The position numbers and the translations under genes are program-made. A stretch of 64,000 bases of DNA from Balanoglossus misakiensis (Eukaryota; Hemichordata): contig CM082594.2 in the NCBI GenBank assembly GCA_040954595.2, positions 7,750,001 to 7,814,000 on the forward strand, read 5' to 3'. This document shows positions 24,329 to 37,606 of the stretch, piece by piece. Under the pieces are notes generated by a model, which worked only from the letters and a program-made list of their open reading frames with translations, was not told the origin of the DNA and ran no database searches. How positions within the stretch are numbered: position 1 is the stretch's first letter; each line of letters opens with the position of its first letter.

Positions 24329-27300
24329 CTAGTACGTTATATGGGAAATAAAGGGACTGGACGGTATGTTCATGTCGGCCCACTTGACTGTGATGACGTA
24401 ACAGCCGGGTCTGGAGACCTCGTAGTCGACTTCGTACATGTCATCGCCTGTATACACCACAGCGGTTTCCGTGACGCTGTTCGGCTGAGGACCGACCACA
24501 CCGACGGTCAAAGATCCGTTGCCGGCTTTCTCCGTGTTCACCTGCAATAGATATGCAAATTACAAAAGTATAAGTTGTCGGTAAAACCATCGACAGATCT
24601 TCCAACTTTTTGGATTTCATTTGTGTAACATAGAAGGTTCGGGAGAACAACCACTGATGGTGTTCATTGTGGTTTTGTCGACTTCAAGATACCATTTCCT
24701 TAGAATTTGTTTGCCCGTACCTGGAAATTATTTCTGGCGCCAACGTATCCAGATGCCAACCCGACTCCATTGGCTTTACACTTCGAGGATTTGGGGATTT
24801 TGTCGTCGTCCGCCAATTCCAGAGCGTCAGAAATACTGCTGCGGTTTCTGTGTCCCTCGTCAACCGAGATCGAGTCCTGGCTGTTCTCGGCGTCTAAAGA
24901 CGCGAAAAGTTCAGTCCACTCGTCGTACCTGTTTTCGAAACCCCTCTCCGTGAACAGGCGATCGATGAACTGGGCGTTGTTCTCCGGCGAGCTGACCTCG
25001 CCCCGGCTACCGGAGAACCCGCTTGAGATCTGAGACTCGGCGGTCTCTCCCTGCAGCCCTGTCGGGGTCTCTGGTTCCAGCCAGTCGGCCTCGTAGCTCG
25101 TGTTCTGACTACTTCTCTTACTGGAGCTGAACGAGAACCCGGTTTCCGATAACTTTGGCGACTTTGAGTATCGCGAATCGTAACCACCGAGCTCGGCAGC
25201 TGGGCTGAACGAATCGCCATCGTCGTAAATTTTGGCGCCTTTCTTTCCGTCATCGCGGAAGCTGCTCTCCAGCATCTTCGTCATGTACGCAAGCGCCATC
25301 TCCTCGTCGTATTTTGTCATGCTGAAGAAGCTCTCCAGATCGTCGAAGTTGTGCTTGAAAGTTTCGTTGCTGTTGCCATGGCTACTCGCACCCTGACTGG
25401 CGGTGCCGCCGTTTGCGACAAGTCCGTTCTCGTCTGAAAATCCGCTGTCGAACGTGGATTGTCTCATATGTTTCTTACGGTGTTTCGGCGATCGCTTTGA
25501 TACCCTGTCGGCCGACCCACCTTTCCGATCACCGTCACTAATGCCTCGGTTGTCGCAAACTGGGAGGGAGTCGACCCCTTCGAGATCGGTTTGAAGGCTA
25601 ATAGTCACCTTGGAAACGAAGCTCTCTTTTCTACTTCTCCACCCTGTTTCCTTTTTAATTTCCTTTGCGTTGCATTGGGTTTCTTTGTCCAGTTTTATTT
25701 TGCGGGGAGTGATTGTTTTGGACTGTCTAGCACGGATATTGTCACCAGGCTTTGTAGGCGTGGGTCGGACAACTTTATCAAGCGACGAAACCCTAGAGAT
25801 GTTTAAGAGCTGATCGCTATGGTAACCGGAGTCTATTTCCTGGTGAGTATCTTCTTGAGGAACATGTAGATTTTTCGGGGTCGCCCCGGCCACGACGCCA
25901 TTTTGTTCGAGCACTTCGAATTCCAAAGTTGCATTTGGGTCGAAAACGGTGGATTCCGCGGTATTAGCTTCGTCTGCACCTGTCTTTAATTGCTCTGGTG
26001 TGGGGTCAGTTTCTTTCTCCCCCTGACCGCTGTCATCAAGGTTTGGTCTGCGGAAACTCGAAGCTTGAGACCCCGGAAAGGGAGGCGCGCTGGCCAGGGA
26101 TTTTTCGGCTGAAGGTGGAGACATCAACTCTTGGCTCGATTCTCTTATCGGCGTTAACGGTAGAGGCCAACCCTGTCGCTTCTCATCGTCTGCGACATGT
26201 GTTTCTGTTTCCGCCTCGTCTTCGCAAATCGTTCGGATCGTCAATTCTGCAAATTTCACGTCTTCCGCCGCCGGAGGAGGCTCCTCCGAGTCCGTATCGA
26301 ATATCTTGCCGAAACTTTTCATTTTCGTCAGCGGCGACCGTGAGCTTTTTTCAGACGGACTCGGAGTAGTCGCCGCCCTGTTGTCGAGAACGAGATTTGA
26401 AGGAACTTGTCTCTTTTTCTTTTCTTTCTCAGAAGCCGTGCTTTCTTTCTCTTCCTGCGACACTGCCTTGTACTCGGACACTTTTTGTTGGAAGAGCTTG
26501 TCGGCCGCTTCTTCGACCGACAGCGTCCTCTTCATGTCCATTCTTCGCCCTCCCTGAAGAACTTCGTCCCGCGCTGGACCGTATCGCTCCATCTTCTTGC
26601 GGAGAAGCATGTTAGTCACCGGCTCGTCTTCGTCGTCAGTCGGCGACAAGGGCACCGGGCGGTCGAAACTGTCCTCTGAAGATCCGTCTTTGTTTTTGAT
26701 GGTGGACGCCATTTTGTACTGGGACAGTTTCTTCTGCAGAAGCTTCTCAGAAGCCTCCTCAATTATTTCCTCCTTGGACAGGCTTCTTTTTGGTTTCTGT
26801 CTTTTACTGACTTCGCGAGTTTCTTTCTTCACTTCCACAGATTTTAACTGCGGTCTGTCATTAAAGGCCTTTTCAACTATTGTCCTGGCAGTTTTGTCGG
26901 CATACCTTTCCAGGGCGTTCGATAGAGCCCTCTTCGGTTTCCTCGCTTCGTCTTTGCCGAGAACCACGGTTTTCCGAGGATCTTTGCCATCAACACTGTC
27001 CATCGAAGTGCTAGAGAACGAATTCATCAGATTCTTGTCTGTGCTTCCCTGCGAGGACGAGATGATACGGCGAATAACTTTTCTTCGGGTGCGAATCCCG
27101 CCAGCTTGTCGACTCGTACTCGCCAGTGACCCTCTGCTGCTAAGGGAATCTGCGCGCCCGAGTTTTGCTGGCTGGTACCGCCTGGTGTAAGGGTAGTCAT
27201 GCCTGTCGACACTGCTCTGCGGACTGATCGAGTCGATGTCACAACTGCTCTCGCTCATCGCCATTTTGTGTTGCCGTAGCAACGACTGTCTGCGGGTTTT

Positions 27301-30300
27301 GGTTGGGTCGCTCCTCAGGAGCACCGAGCGCTCGTCCTCGAAGGAGACCGTTTTCTTCTCGCGGGGCGCCTCCTCTTTGTTCGTGACGTTCACCTGGAAC
27401 GGACTGTTTCGGATGTGGTCACCGTCCCAGACAATGCTGATCTCGTGAATTCCAATGTTCACCGGGACGTAGCTCACTTGAAACTGCCCGTCTTTAATGC
27501 ACTGGTAATCCAAACTTATGCTGCCCTCTCCCCGTGGAATTTTCGCTTTTTGAGGCCTGATTTGATGCCCAGTTGTAAAATCTCGAAGAAACCCTCGCCC
27601 GGCCTTGTCGTTCACTATTTTCACCTTCGCTTCTTCGTTCTTCGGGTCGACCACTCGAACAGACAAGTCCTGTAACTGGTTGCACCGCGTCATGATGTCA
27701 AATTTGGCTCGGAGACCCACGACCGCGATGTGGAGCCCGCTGCCGGCTGCCGTGCATTTCTCCTTGTAGTCAACTTTCCCACCCTTGGCGGCGACGACCG
27801 CTTGTTTCTCGTCCTTTGGTTGTACAGGTATCTGACTGGCGCACTTCAGGGACAGGATGTACGCGTACACCTTGTCTTCCATTATCAACCGGGAGTCGGC
27901 CATCTGTTCTGGTGTCATCGGCTGAAATGGGAAACGGGAACTAACATTAGTATTGTTGAAATTGGCTAACATTTGTTTGGGTCATAGATTTATAGATTTA
28001 TATAACAGAAGTTAAAATTCGAATAACAAAAACGTGTATTATCAAGCAGTGGGTTACTGTACTTTATAGGAACAGTATACTTACTTCCTGCAGTCCAAGT
28101 TCTTTGAAAGCCAGCCGCAAACCCAGACGGCAATTATTGACCCTGTGGTTGGGATTCAACAAGTCATATCGCGGACACGACCCTTTGATGATCTCGTTGA
28201 TGAGGGCGCACAGTGTAATCCCGTCGGTCCACGACGTTGTGAAGTCATTGACATGTCGAGTGGGAACTTTCGATTTCACCCAAGAGAGCAGTTTCCGTTT
28301 CTTCCCTTCATCTGCAAAGTTTTAGGGGTAAATCAAATTAAGTATTGTGAGCGAAATGGGAAGCAAACTGTAAATTCTATAGAATTCTTTCTAGCAATCA
28401 TGAAGGGCGTGTTCAATGTTATCACGCTATAGAAATACATTGAATTCAAGATGTCAGAACGGGCTTTAAATTTCACGAATAACTATAACACGACATATTT
28501 GCAACGCCCTCTGGGGACGGATTCGCAGAAAATGGATGTTTCAAGACACTATAAAAGAAAACCCGTGAGGCGCCACATAATTTAAAGAAATTCCATATAC
28601 GTGTACAGTAAATTTGATTCAATTTCGTTGCCAAGGCAACTAAGGACAAGGTCGTCAACTCCCTGTCACGCTATTTCTCAGATAAAATGTTGGAGTAAAT
28701 AACGGGAACAGCGGGTCGCTGAACACAGAAACTGTTGCCGTAAAGAGGTGATGGTTTACGACGATGCAGGGGGTCACAAAATGGCCGCCTACTTACCACT
28801 TCGAAAATACAGGATAATTTGTTCACTGTAGGACGGTGTGTAGGTCACGTGCCTTCTGTACGTGAAACGATTGTCCACAAATGTCCTCGGCTTCAGGAAG
28901 TATTTGCAGAAGTAAAAAATGTGCGGGAACACATTGATATACGCCAGGAAAGACAATATATACACAGCGAAGTTGAAAATGATGATCGACCCCGATTTCG
29001 TCTTCAACCACATCTTTTTGCCATCACGCTGAACTAAAAATAGAAAAGAAAAGGGAAAAAAAACATGGTTGATTTTTTGTTGGAATTGAAATACGTCAGC
29101 TTTTGATTCAAGCCGCGCAGAGTCTCGGCTCTGTCATATGCGACGGATTCGACAAGTTGTTGGTGATGGTAATTGGCGGTTTGACATTTATCGATTTCGG
29201 CAAAGAGCAGTAATGCACTGGAGACAGCCTCCAGGGATGTGCAGATGCTGAAGTTGCGTTGTGTCGTGTTGTTTGTGACTGAACCCGAATGCATGTCACA
29301 ACGTAATGCGCTATATCATTCGGCAACTGAAGAGACGACAAATCCGCCATGTTTACATCCGATACACAGCCATCCAAACACAGACCCCCCTCCACTAAAC
29401 CTCACGAATTCGACAAATTTCTAAAAAAAATATCGCAACCTCACACACAGTAGTGCATGTCAACTTCCTCGCCGAACCTCAATAAATAAAGCGTTAAGCT
29501 ATGAATGTGTAAATTAATGTAATCTTATGCGTAAGCGATTTGCGCGTTTCTCATATAGGCCTATATCGCATCACATAGAATAGGCCAACATTCATAAGCT
29601 CAAAAAAACTTGATCCCTATATCCTATCATTGTCTCTGAATGACTGACAACCAGTGGGTTATATTTACACAAAGCAATCACACCCCATTAAAAGATTAAA
29701 CGCATTAGTTTTCTTATTTTCACTCTCAATTATCTCGCGAACGTTGACCAAAGCTTGAACAATGAAAGATGACATGTAGCTATGGTAACGGTTGTCGAAG
29801 CTGCATCTTCGCATCACGCCATCCAAGATGGAGACGTCACTTCACGATGCAAGTCATATTGTTGTACGGCATTGGCGTATGTAACATGCATACGCAAACG
29901 CTACAAAATAGATTTCGCATACTGTTACAGAACATACTTTCCGAATATAAAAGATCGCTCTATCTGGCCGGTCGGAATAGTTCATCTTTTTCGATTTCAA
30001 AATGGCGCCCGTATAGGCCTACATACCGTACAACGCGCCAGTGACGCGTACGCATGACACGGGATGTCTGCCCACGTGAATAAGTTCACGTACGACGAAG
30101 GGCGTTGAATTTAGACCCTAAGATCACAAATGATGACTTACCTATCATGATCAATAATACGAAAGAACCGAACCGATCCTGACCAACACAAGAACTAAGC
30201 ATGGAGCTAGACTGGGCGAAACTGAATTACCATCTTCCCAGCTCGTGCCGACTAATGAACGCCCAAGGGATAACTTTAAAACCGATAATGGGCTTTTCGT

Positions 30301-33300
30301 CACCACCTCAATTCTTTTGTCCGTTGCTAAGTAAATCTCATTTCTTACTAAAGGTTACGAAGCTTTATAACAAATCTCGTCATAACCAGCGACCTACATG
30401 ACGTGTTATGTGTCAATTACTGCTATGTGTTAATTTCTCAGTCTGTTCTGTTGTCTGATAGCTTTATTTTTAAAACTATCGATAAATCGCTATTGATGTT
30501 TCTGTATTATGCACTAGGTGTTTTTAAAAACTTTTCAAAATCTATTAATAGGTGGAAATGGTTTAATCGTTGCGTGACACCCCGAATGCACTAACATGGC
30601 TCTGGGCGCGACGAACGGCGGCCACGTTGAATCTCATCGCAAAACAAAAATTGCACGCGCCATTGTGCCGACCTGACGAGCATTTCGATGTACTAGTATA
30701 CAGCATGGAAAGGTGGGCCTAGGTCCGCTCTGACTAGTCAAGACAGACACTGTCTATCTATCCCTTGAGTAAAACTAAAATGAATGCAGGGCGATGTTTT
30801 GCATATTGTGTGTATATACATAAGTACATGTACATGTATATATATTTTTTATTCTCTGCTGACGGGCGCGGCTATGTGTGATAAAATGATTCTTTTTTTT
30901 TTCAAGGACAAAATATTGAAGGAGAATAACATAAGTAGGATTTCGAGGAATGGGACTATCAAGGAAAAGCGTAGGCGGGAAAGAAGTGCGTTTGATTGGA
31001 ATGGGAACGAAGTAATGTCAGTCAACGACCGTTCTCAAAAGAATAGACTCTCTCACAGACGCACCCCCCCCCCCCCCAATGGCTCGTCGCTGCGACGTTC
31101 TCTTTAAAAATGAACTTTGACCACTTGCATGATACTTTCAAGTTGCTATTTCCCCATCTTCAGTCTGCCTATGTCGCGCAAAATTTCCTTTTATCTCTGA
31201 ATTCAATGCACTCATAGTCGGTCTTCAGATGTCTAATTTGTCGGTCGCGAGAAGCAAATTTGCCGGCGGCAAACCGTCTCTTTGTCTCCCCTCTTCAGTA
31301 ACCTGTCGATGTATGGTTGGCGTCGTATTGGCGGGAAAAGGTCACTTTGTCCTTTAAAAAGATCCACCAGCTGTGACTTATATCTATTTTCTTTGCAATA
31401 TGTTTGTTCTGTTAGTCAACTCATTTTTTGCGGTTGGTATAAGCTATGATCAAACGCCCTTTATTTGGGCCTGGGACTTCACTGAAATTGCCGAAAATCA
31501 AATTAAAGCGACGGTTCAAATCCGAACTGGTCAACAACAACATAGGCCGTTTGTAGCAAACTTGCATCGATATAAGATGTATACAAGCATCGCAATGAAA
31601 TGAAACCACTCAGCTCAGACACAGTGGCTCAGAGGAACGTTTCGTTCCTAAATTCAATTTCCGTCACTTCGGGTGAATGTTGATAGGTTTCACGAGAGGT
31701 GCGTCCAAGATGGCGTAGCAACCGGCCAAGGAAATACATGTAATAAGGGTACTTTTAATATCGCCTATAGTCTAGAGCCAAATGACAACTTGAAGGGTTT
31801 CTTAATGGAATCATTTTGAATAATTTACTTAAATTGGTCAAAGGAGCGGAATTTGTATAATAATACCGGAGGTTATTAAGTTTGCCCAGGGCCCCCGCTG
31901 GGGAAGGGGATGGGCATTATTTCAGACTTATAGCGCATGCTCTTTTAAACGACACGTTTCAATAATGCGGGCGTTGCGTTTTCCCCCAGCAAAAACACGA
32001 AGCAGCGACGTCGTCATCAACAATTCGCCGAACTCAAGCAAAGCCAAAAGGACCCACAGCCGCTTCAGTAAACAGCGCTGTCGTCAAAATGTGACAAAAT
32101 AAACGGAATCATTAAAACAGGAAGGTGCGTTCCAGCGTTTCCAAGACCAACGCCCTCCATTAAATCCAACAATTTCTGGGGCTGGCGACTGCTGGAGAAA
32201 CGATTCAGTTAAAAATCACTAGCCTAGGCAGCCTGGATATATCAAACTGCGTTGTTTTATCTTAAAGACATGACGAGTGGGAGTACATTGTATGTAACAC
32301 AGAAAATATTACAGAATGACCATACACCCGGACACACCCAAAACTAATTGCACCGCGTAATCGCTAGTACGTAACATTTTCATCATCCATATGGACTTTG
32401 AAATCTTAATTGAAAGGTAGTCGTACGGCTTATGAACAATTTCATCGACGACGATAATGAAACCGTAAGAGGGTTTACCTTTGGATTCAATTTCGTCTGT
32501 CATTATTCTCTTTCCAAATTTCATTGGGTTTTTGGAATCGACTGTCTCATCAAAGACTTGATATTTAATATGCTTTGTACTTAGTATATCGTGACGTGGT
32601 AGATAAGACTTTTTTGTAAATGGTGCGTATTAACTTTCCTCTGAATTGTTCTCAGAATGCGAAATCAATCCCCTACATAGATTAAGAGGTAAAAGGCACA
32701 GCCTTATCGAAAGGTTATTCCTTTTGTCAATTTTATAAGAATATTCAGTGATTATATCACTCAGAGGAAACACACTTCTTCATCAACCCGACGGAAATAC
32801 ACAAACACTTAACATGCTGATCCGTATATTATTAGACTGTAGTATTAAAAATCGCACTTCATTGTACACGCGAACTCGAAGTAATGATGTGTCAGCTGCC
32901 ATGGCAACAGCGCGTTGCTCTTCCCCGGACAGAAACAGCAGACAGGTTTTATATGTACGCACTCATACGGATTAATACATAATATTAATACTGACTGTGA
33001 ATTTGGCCGTATTTAATCTGCCAAGTCGCTGAATATCATTCGCGACACAGTCTGTACACAGACTGTTGAGGCAGAAATGATTTCTATTTTTATTGGGATT
33101 GTCATCGGCTGCAGGTATTCTATTTGACAGATCTGCATGGATGCGTTCATACGCGCCTTCAGCCCTAATCTGTAAAGTGATGTCAGTAGCCTCAACACTT
33201 AAAACTGTTATTTAGGCCTATCAATAAAGATAAAATAACATTCCGTACCGTAGACTATGAATATCTACACCCAAAAAAGAACTGAAAACACCTGTGAATA

Positions 33301-34599
33301 TAATTAAGCTCGACTTTTTCAAAGTATGTTAGATTTAAAATTGCGTCTATTTGTTACTTATTTCACCTGGCTAGCATTGCCAATATTTCAAAACCTTTTT
33401 TACAATTTAAAATCTCACTAAAATAATCCTTGGACAGCTGCGATTTCTGGGTTTGCAGTGTGCATGTAACATATGCGCCTAATGACACAAGCTAAATCGG
33501 AAAAACAAATCATTTTCCAGCGCATCTGGGAATGGGGACGACTGTGACACACAACAAATGGAGAAGCAAATTGCGTCTTGTATCATCGTGAAAGCGAATG
33601 AATTCGCTGTCCTTCGGGGAAAGATAATCGAGAGTTCTGGGTACTCATGGAAACAACATGAAATCGCCGTGTATAGATGTCTAACTCTTTTACATCGAAA
33701 TAAAACACGAATGTTAGGATCAAAACACCGCCGGGAGCACTAATCCCAATATATTTCCCACTTATAATGTTTATACATCTGTTTTGCTACGTACACTCTT
33801 TTTGCATTACTCCTAACATATTAACCACAACACGTATGTATGTACGTATGTATGTATGTATGTATGTATGTATGTATGTATGTATGTATGTATGTATGTA
33901 TGTATGTATGTATGTAGTATGTATGTATGTATGTATGTATGTTAAAATTGGCTAATCTGGTATAAGAAGACACATGCGTGCTAATTAAATGCTACTCTCT
34001 GCGCTCCCAACGCAACGCCGCTCATGTTGACTTTACATATTAATATTGAATTGGGCTGGTAATTTCCGCCTGACGAGGAATCAACATGGCAGAAAGGGAC
34101 TGCGCCGTTGCTAAGGTGGTGTCGAGCCTCCTCGAGCAATGTCGCAATTTTGCAGATTAATAATACATTTAGCGTCTTCACCGGGCGTTCCCCCTGACCA
34201 CATCACCAAGGAGTGAATATGACAGATAAGCGTACTATTTTGAAAATAAAGGGAACGGGATTCACATTTTATTAATTCAGGGTAGCGAGTGCACTGACTC
34301 GTCAGAATATAATCTAGGTGCTAATTCGTTGGCTGTTGTTATGTAAACTCACATGCAACGGGGAATGAACAGTCTTCTCCCGTCCACTGAGTAATATGTC
34401 ACGCCAACATCACACGGCGATCTTTCTCCTTTGAGAGATCGGTGAGAAGAAACGCCCGGCAAATAATTGCGCGTCTCTTGTGTGACGCGCGTGATAAAAC
34501 GACACACAATAGTGGAGGTAGTTAAAACACATTGATGCTCTTACCGATGGCCATCAGGTTGTTCCTCAGCTTTCCGTGTTTCCTGGAGAACCTTGCCAT
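24329..34599 (-). CDS. Predicted membrane protein with one CH domain and two filamin repeats (unnamed)
   Basis: Five coding exons: 34545-34599, 28797-29033, 28085-28311, 24721-27921, 24329-24541, in phase, 1310 residues. Exon 2 (residues about 19-97) holds a hydrophobic span at 35-60 (IIIFNFAVYILSFLAYINVF) followed by aromatic and basic residues. Exon 3 and the start of exon 4 give one calponin-homology domain, about 99-200, of the CH2 kind (KLLSWVKSKVP, WTDGITLCALINEI, MTPEQMADS). A filamin repeat follows at about 222-353 (GQFQVSYVPVNIGIHEISIV ... RNSPFQVNV). Residues 354-1220 are Ser/Glu/Lys-rich and probably disordered, in one long exon. A last filamin repeat, about 1225-1308, is split by intron 4. 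CH and filamin domains suggest an actin-linked scaffold; the membrane segment is prediction. It resembles a shortened filamin, but I know no named family with this order. Exon 1 lies 5.5 kb upstream and is less certain than exons 2-5. Confidence 0.75.
28797..29033 (-). other. Exon coding the predicted transmembrane segment of the CH/filamin gene
   Basis: Flanked by a strong pyrimidine-tract acceptor (…CTATTTTTAG) and donor GTAAGT. It starts with two bases and ends with one base of a codon, exactly matching the upstream exon(s) and the CH exon. The 78 full codons contain no stop and are dominated by Ile/Phe/Tyr/Leu between Lys/Arg clusters, as in a signal-anchor segment. Confidence 0.7.
30142..30148 (-). 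other. Candidate alternative first coding exon (ATGATAG|GTAAGT)
   Basis: ATG ATA G followed by a consensus donor GTAAGT. It ends in the same phase as the distal exon 1, so splicing to 29033 gives a protein that starts Met-Ile-Val-Gln-Arg right before the hydrophobic segment. This would be a promoter nearer to the gene body. No transcript evidence is available. Confidence 0.4.
31064..31077. repeat. poly-C homopolymer (14 bp)
   Basis: 14 C in a row, followed by AAT as in the run at 3722-3737. Confidence 0.95.
33833..33942. repeat. (TATG)n tetranucleotide microsatellite, about 110 bp
   Basis: Roughly 27 near-perfect units with two interruptions (a C for T near the start and one missing base near 33916). 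It is read as a spurious Met-Tyr-Val-Cys repeat in one frame. Confidence 0.97.
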
Positions 34600-35199
34600 T
34601 TTTCCTCGCAGATCCTCGGCTTGGTTTGTGAGACGACGCGAAAGATGGACAGATGTCACGCACCACGGGGCATGACTGTTCGGTGGAGATACATCAGTAC
34701 CGACTTAATAGCGTAATACTGTGACGGTGTTTTTTTCGAAGGCGGTGACGAGTCTTCGATGTGCGATGTTGTGTTTTCTTGTGAACCCTGAACGGCGCCG
34801 ACGCATGCATCAATTCTCTCCGGTTAATGTCACCGTAAACCGTTCACCGAGAGTAGCGCTTTTAATCAGAAATTATTCATGACTACCTTCCCTATTAGTA
34901 AATTGGACCATCTCTTATTGTTTGTCGCGTGGGGGCACTGGTTTTATTCGGGAAATTACTTGGGCCAAACCACTAGCCCGTGGGGGTGATTAGACTTCAT
35001 CGTGTACATAACCCACTTTATATCATTCGCAACAGTTGATCTATAAAATGATATAATTGGTCGAGTAAACGACAAGGATACAAGTATTCCTATTTTAAAT
35101 TTTGACCTCGAGAGAATCTAACCAGGATCTGCGCAGCAAGTTCATTTGAAAGTAGACCACTGCGCAAGCAGAATTTTTTACATTTATGTAAATGTGGCG
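34600..35199 (-). promoter_or_regulatory. Upstream region of the distal CH/filamin first exon
   Basis: CpG-rich DNA directly upstream of the ATG at 34599, up to the foldback element. It is taken as the distal promoter by position. I see no TATA box and no further feature. Confidence 0.35.
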
Positions 35200-35206
35200 C
35201 GAGCTT
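35200..35206. repeat. Left target-site duplication CGAGCTT
   Basis: Seven bases repeated in direct orientation at 37600-37606, exactly outside the foldback arms. Confidence 0.65.
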
Positions 35207-37599
35207 ATCGTGGCCCCTACACGACAATTTCAATTTATTATTTTGAAAGTTAAACTTTAATTTTAGATAGACAATATCTTTTCCCAAAAAGTAAACTTTA
35301 ATTTTGGTGGCGGCAACTAATTTTGATGGACAAAACTTTTTGATTTTGACAGTAAAACTTTAATTTTACTTATCACAAATTTTATTTTAGAGAACCAAAT
35401 TTATTTTTCGAAAGTAAATTTTATTTTTTCCAAGAATAATATTGTAATAAAGATTTATTTTGTCCAAAATAAACAGTAACAACTTGAGATAAACTTATTC
35501 ATACTACGTGGATTTTTTTTTCAAAAAGAAATGTTTTACTCTTTAAAGAAAAAGTTTATTTTGTAAAATTGCAAATTATTTTTCCCAGGTGAAAATATTT
35601 TACGGAGTTAAATTTTAATTTACATTTAAATAACCTTTAAACACTCGAGATAAAATTATCTGTACTCGATGGAATTATTTTACTTTTTTAAAACAAAATG
35701 TTTTTATTGCTTAAGAAAAAAAAATATTTTCTAAAGTAACAAATCATTTTTCCCGGGTGAAAATTTTATTTTACAGGGGTAAATTTAATATGATTTCTAG
35801 TAACACAACTTATGGGGGCGCTCTTTCTAATGCTACTGACAAACTTTTGTTATGAGGGCGCAATTCAGGTTTCGGCGTGCGAATTTCTTTTACATGCATG
35901 ACAAAATATATTTTCAGAAAGCAAAATATTTTTTTCTTCGCGGCGGAAATGAAGCTATCCCACAATTCCCGTACATGAGAACGTTACAGGAGTACATAAA
36001 TCCAACAAACAGATGAGATGGCTATCTATCCACAGTGCAATGTTTACGGATTGTATCTACTACGGCCGGGGCAGACAAATCCGGACAATTTCGCCTACGT
36101 ATCGTAGACCTTTGAATGACGCTGTCGATCAAATCGAATACAAGATCTAGGGGAGTCGGTCCGTGGGAGAAATCGGCCAGGTGCGAACTTGGCTCGTAGG
36201 ATCGTTTAAATTAAAGTCCCTTAAATTATGTTTTGTGTATGCTTCACATTTTACGTGTACAGTAAACCACAGTGCTGCTCTGTCCCTGTCCCTAGGCAGT
36301 TTGTGGAATGACCGTGGTACAGTCGCCGCCGTTTAATCAGGACACCATGGGCGCAGACAAAACAGTCCCATTAACTGGCTGTTCCGTTTAGGGTAAAATG
36401 GTCGATCCCACCCACACATGTTCACCTTACACGCTATTGTTTACTTGGACATCGACTGCAAACAATTTCCATATGATGGTCGACTTTCGCGCTGATTATC
36501 GAACCCACCGCGGCCGACTGGCCACGCTGAGTTATAGATAGCCGCTCTAGAAAACATGACCTCAGACATGGTCCCTCGGAACCGTGCCTCGAATTCAACG
36601 ATCACGTAGATGGACGCGCTGCCGCTTATGAGGTCACCGAGGAGTTTTCCAAAGTGGTCGCGTGGAGCTGCTTCAGTCCGTCCTCGACGTGAAACACCCG
36701 AAATTGGAAGGGACAGCCGGTTAATCGAAACATAATTTAAAGAACTTTAATTTCAATGATTTTACGAGCCGAGTTCGCACCTGGCCGATTTCTCCCACGG
36801 ACCGACTCCCCTACATCTTGTATTCGATTTGATCGACAGCGTCATTTAAAGGTCTACGATGGCGGCGAGATTGTCCGGATTTGTCTGCCCGGCCGTAGTA
36901 GATACAATCTGTAAACATTGCACTGTTGATAGATAGCCATCTCATCTGTTTGTTGGATTTATGTACTCCTGTAACGTTCTCATGTACGGGAATTGTGGGA
37001 TAGCTTCATTTCCGCCGCGAAGAAAAAAATATTTTGCTTTCTGAAAATATATTTTGTCATGCATGTAAAAGAAATTCGCACGCCGAAACCTGAATAGCGC
37101 CCCCATGAAAAAGTTTGTCAGTAGCAATAGAAAGAGCGCCCCCATAAGTTGTGTAACTAGAAATTAGATAAAAATATATTTACATCTGTAAAATAAAATT
37201 TTCACCCGCGAAAAGTAATCTTACTTAAAAAAAGTTTTACAAAATTAAATATTTCTTTCCGAAAATAAAAAAAATTCTATGTAGTATAGATAATATTTTA
37301 TCTCAAGTGTTAGAAGTTTATTTTGGAAAAAAATCTTAAAATTTTACTCTCGGGAAAAGTAAAATTGGCTTTCGGAAATTAAAATTTTGTTCTCTAAAAT
37401 AAGAGTTGTGTAAAGTAAATTTAAAGTTTTACTGTCAAAATTAAAAAGTCTACTCCACTGAAATTGAAATTGTGTGCGTCAAAATTATAGTTGCCTTCAC
37501 CAAAACTTAAGTTTACTTTTGGGAGAAGATATTGTCTATAATTTTGGAAGTTTAACTTTCAAAATAATATTTTAGGCGTGACATGAGAGGGCCACCGTA
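35207..37599. mobile_element. Foldback (long inverted repeat) DNA-transposon-like element, non-autonomous
   Basis: Two inverted arms, about 35207-36230 and 36731-37599, pair over most of their length around a loop of about 500 bp. The innermost 300 bp of each arm are nearly identical (for example GAGAAATCGGCCAGGTGCGA and its reverse complement). The outer parts are AT-rich, diverged and built of short TAAATTTTA-like repeats. The tips share CGTGGCCC / CGGTGGCCC and are flanked by a 7-bp direct repeat CGAGCTT (35200-35206 and 37600-37606), as expected for a target-site duplication. No transposase frame is present. A foldback/MITE-like element moved in trans is the best reading; the superfamily is not settled. 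Confidence 0.8.
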
Positions 37600-37606
37600 C
37601 GAGCTT
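37600..37606. repeat. Right target-site duplication CGAGCTT
   Basis: Partner of 35200-35206. Confidence 0.65.

Larger units (their letters stand above)
29034..34544 (-). other. First intron of the CH/filamin gene (long, CpG-rich)
   Basis: 5.5 kb without recognised exons except the candidate alternative first exon at 30142-30148. It holds a 14-bp poly-C run (31064-31077) and a TATG microsatellite (33833-33942). CpG is frequent. Several ATGGCG-type YY1-like motifs occur (for example CCAAGATGGCG near 31707). Confidence 0.5.

Noticed and set aside
26597-27190. 197-codon plus-strand frame
   Set aside because: It is a shadow of the long CH/filamin exon on the other strand.
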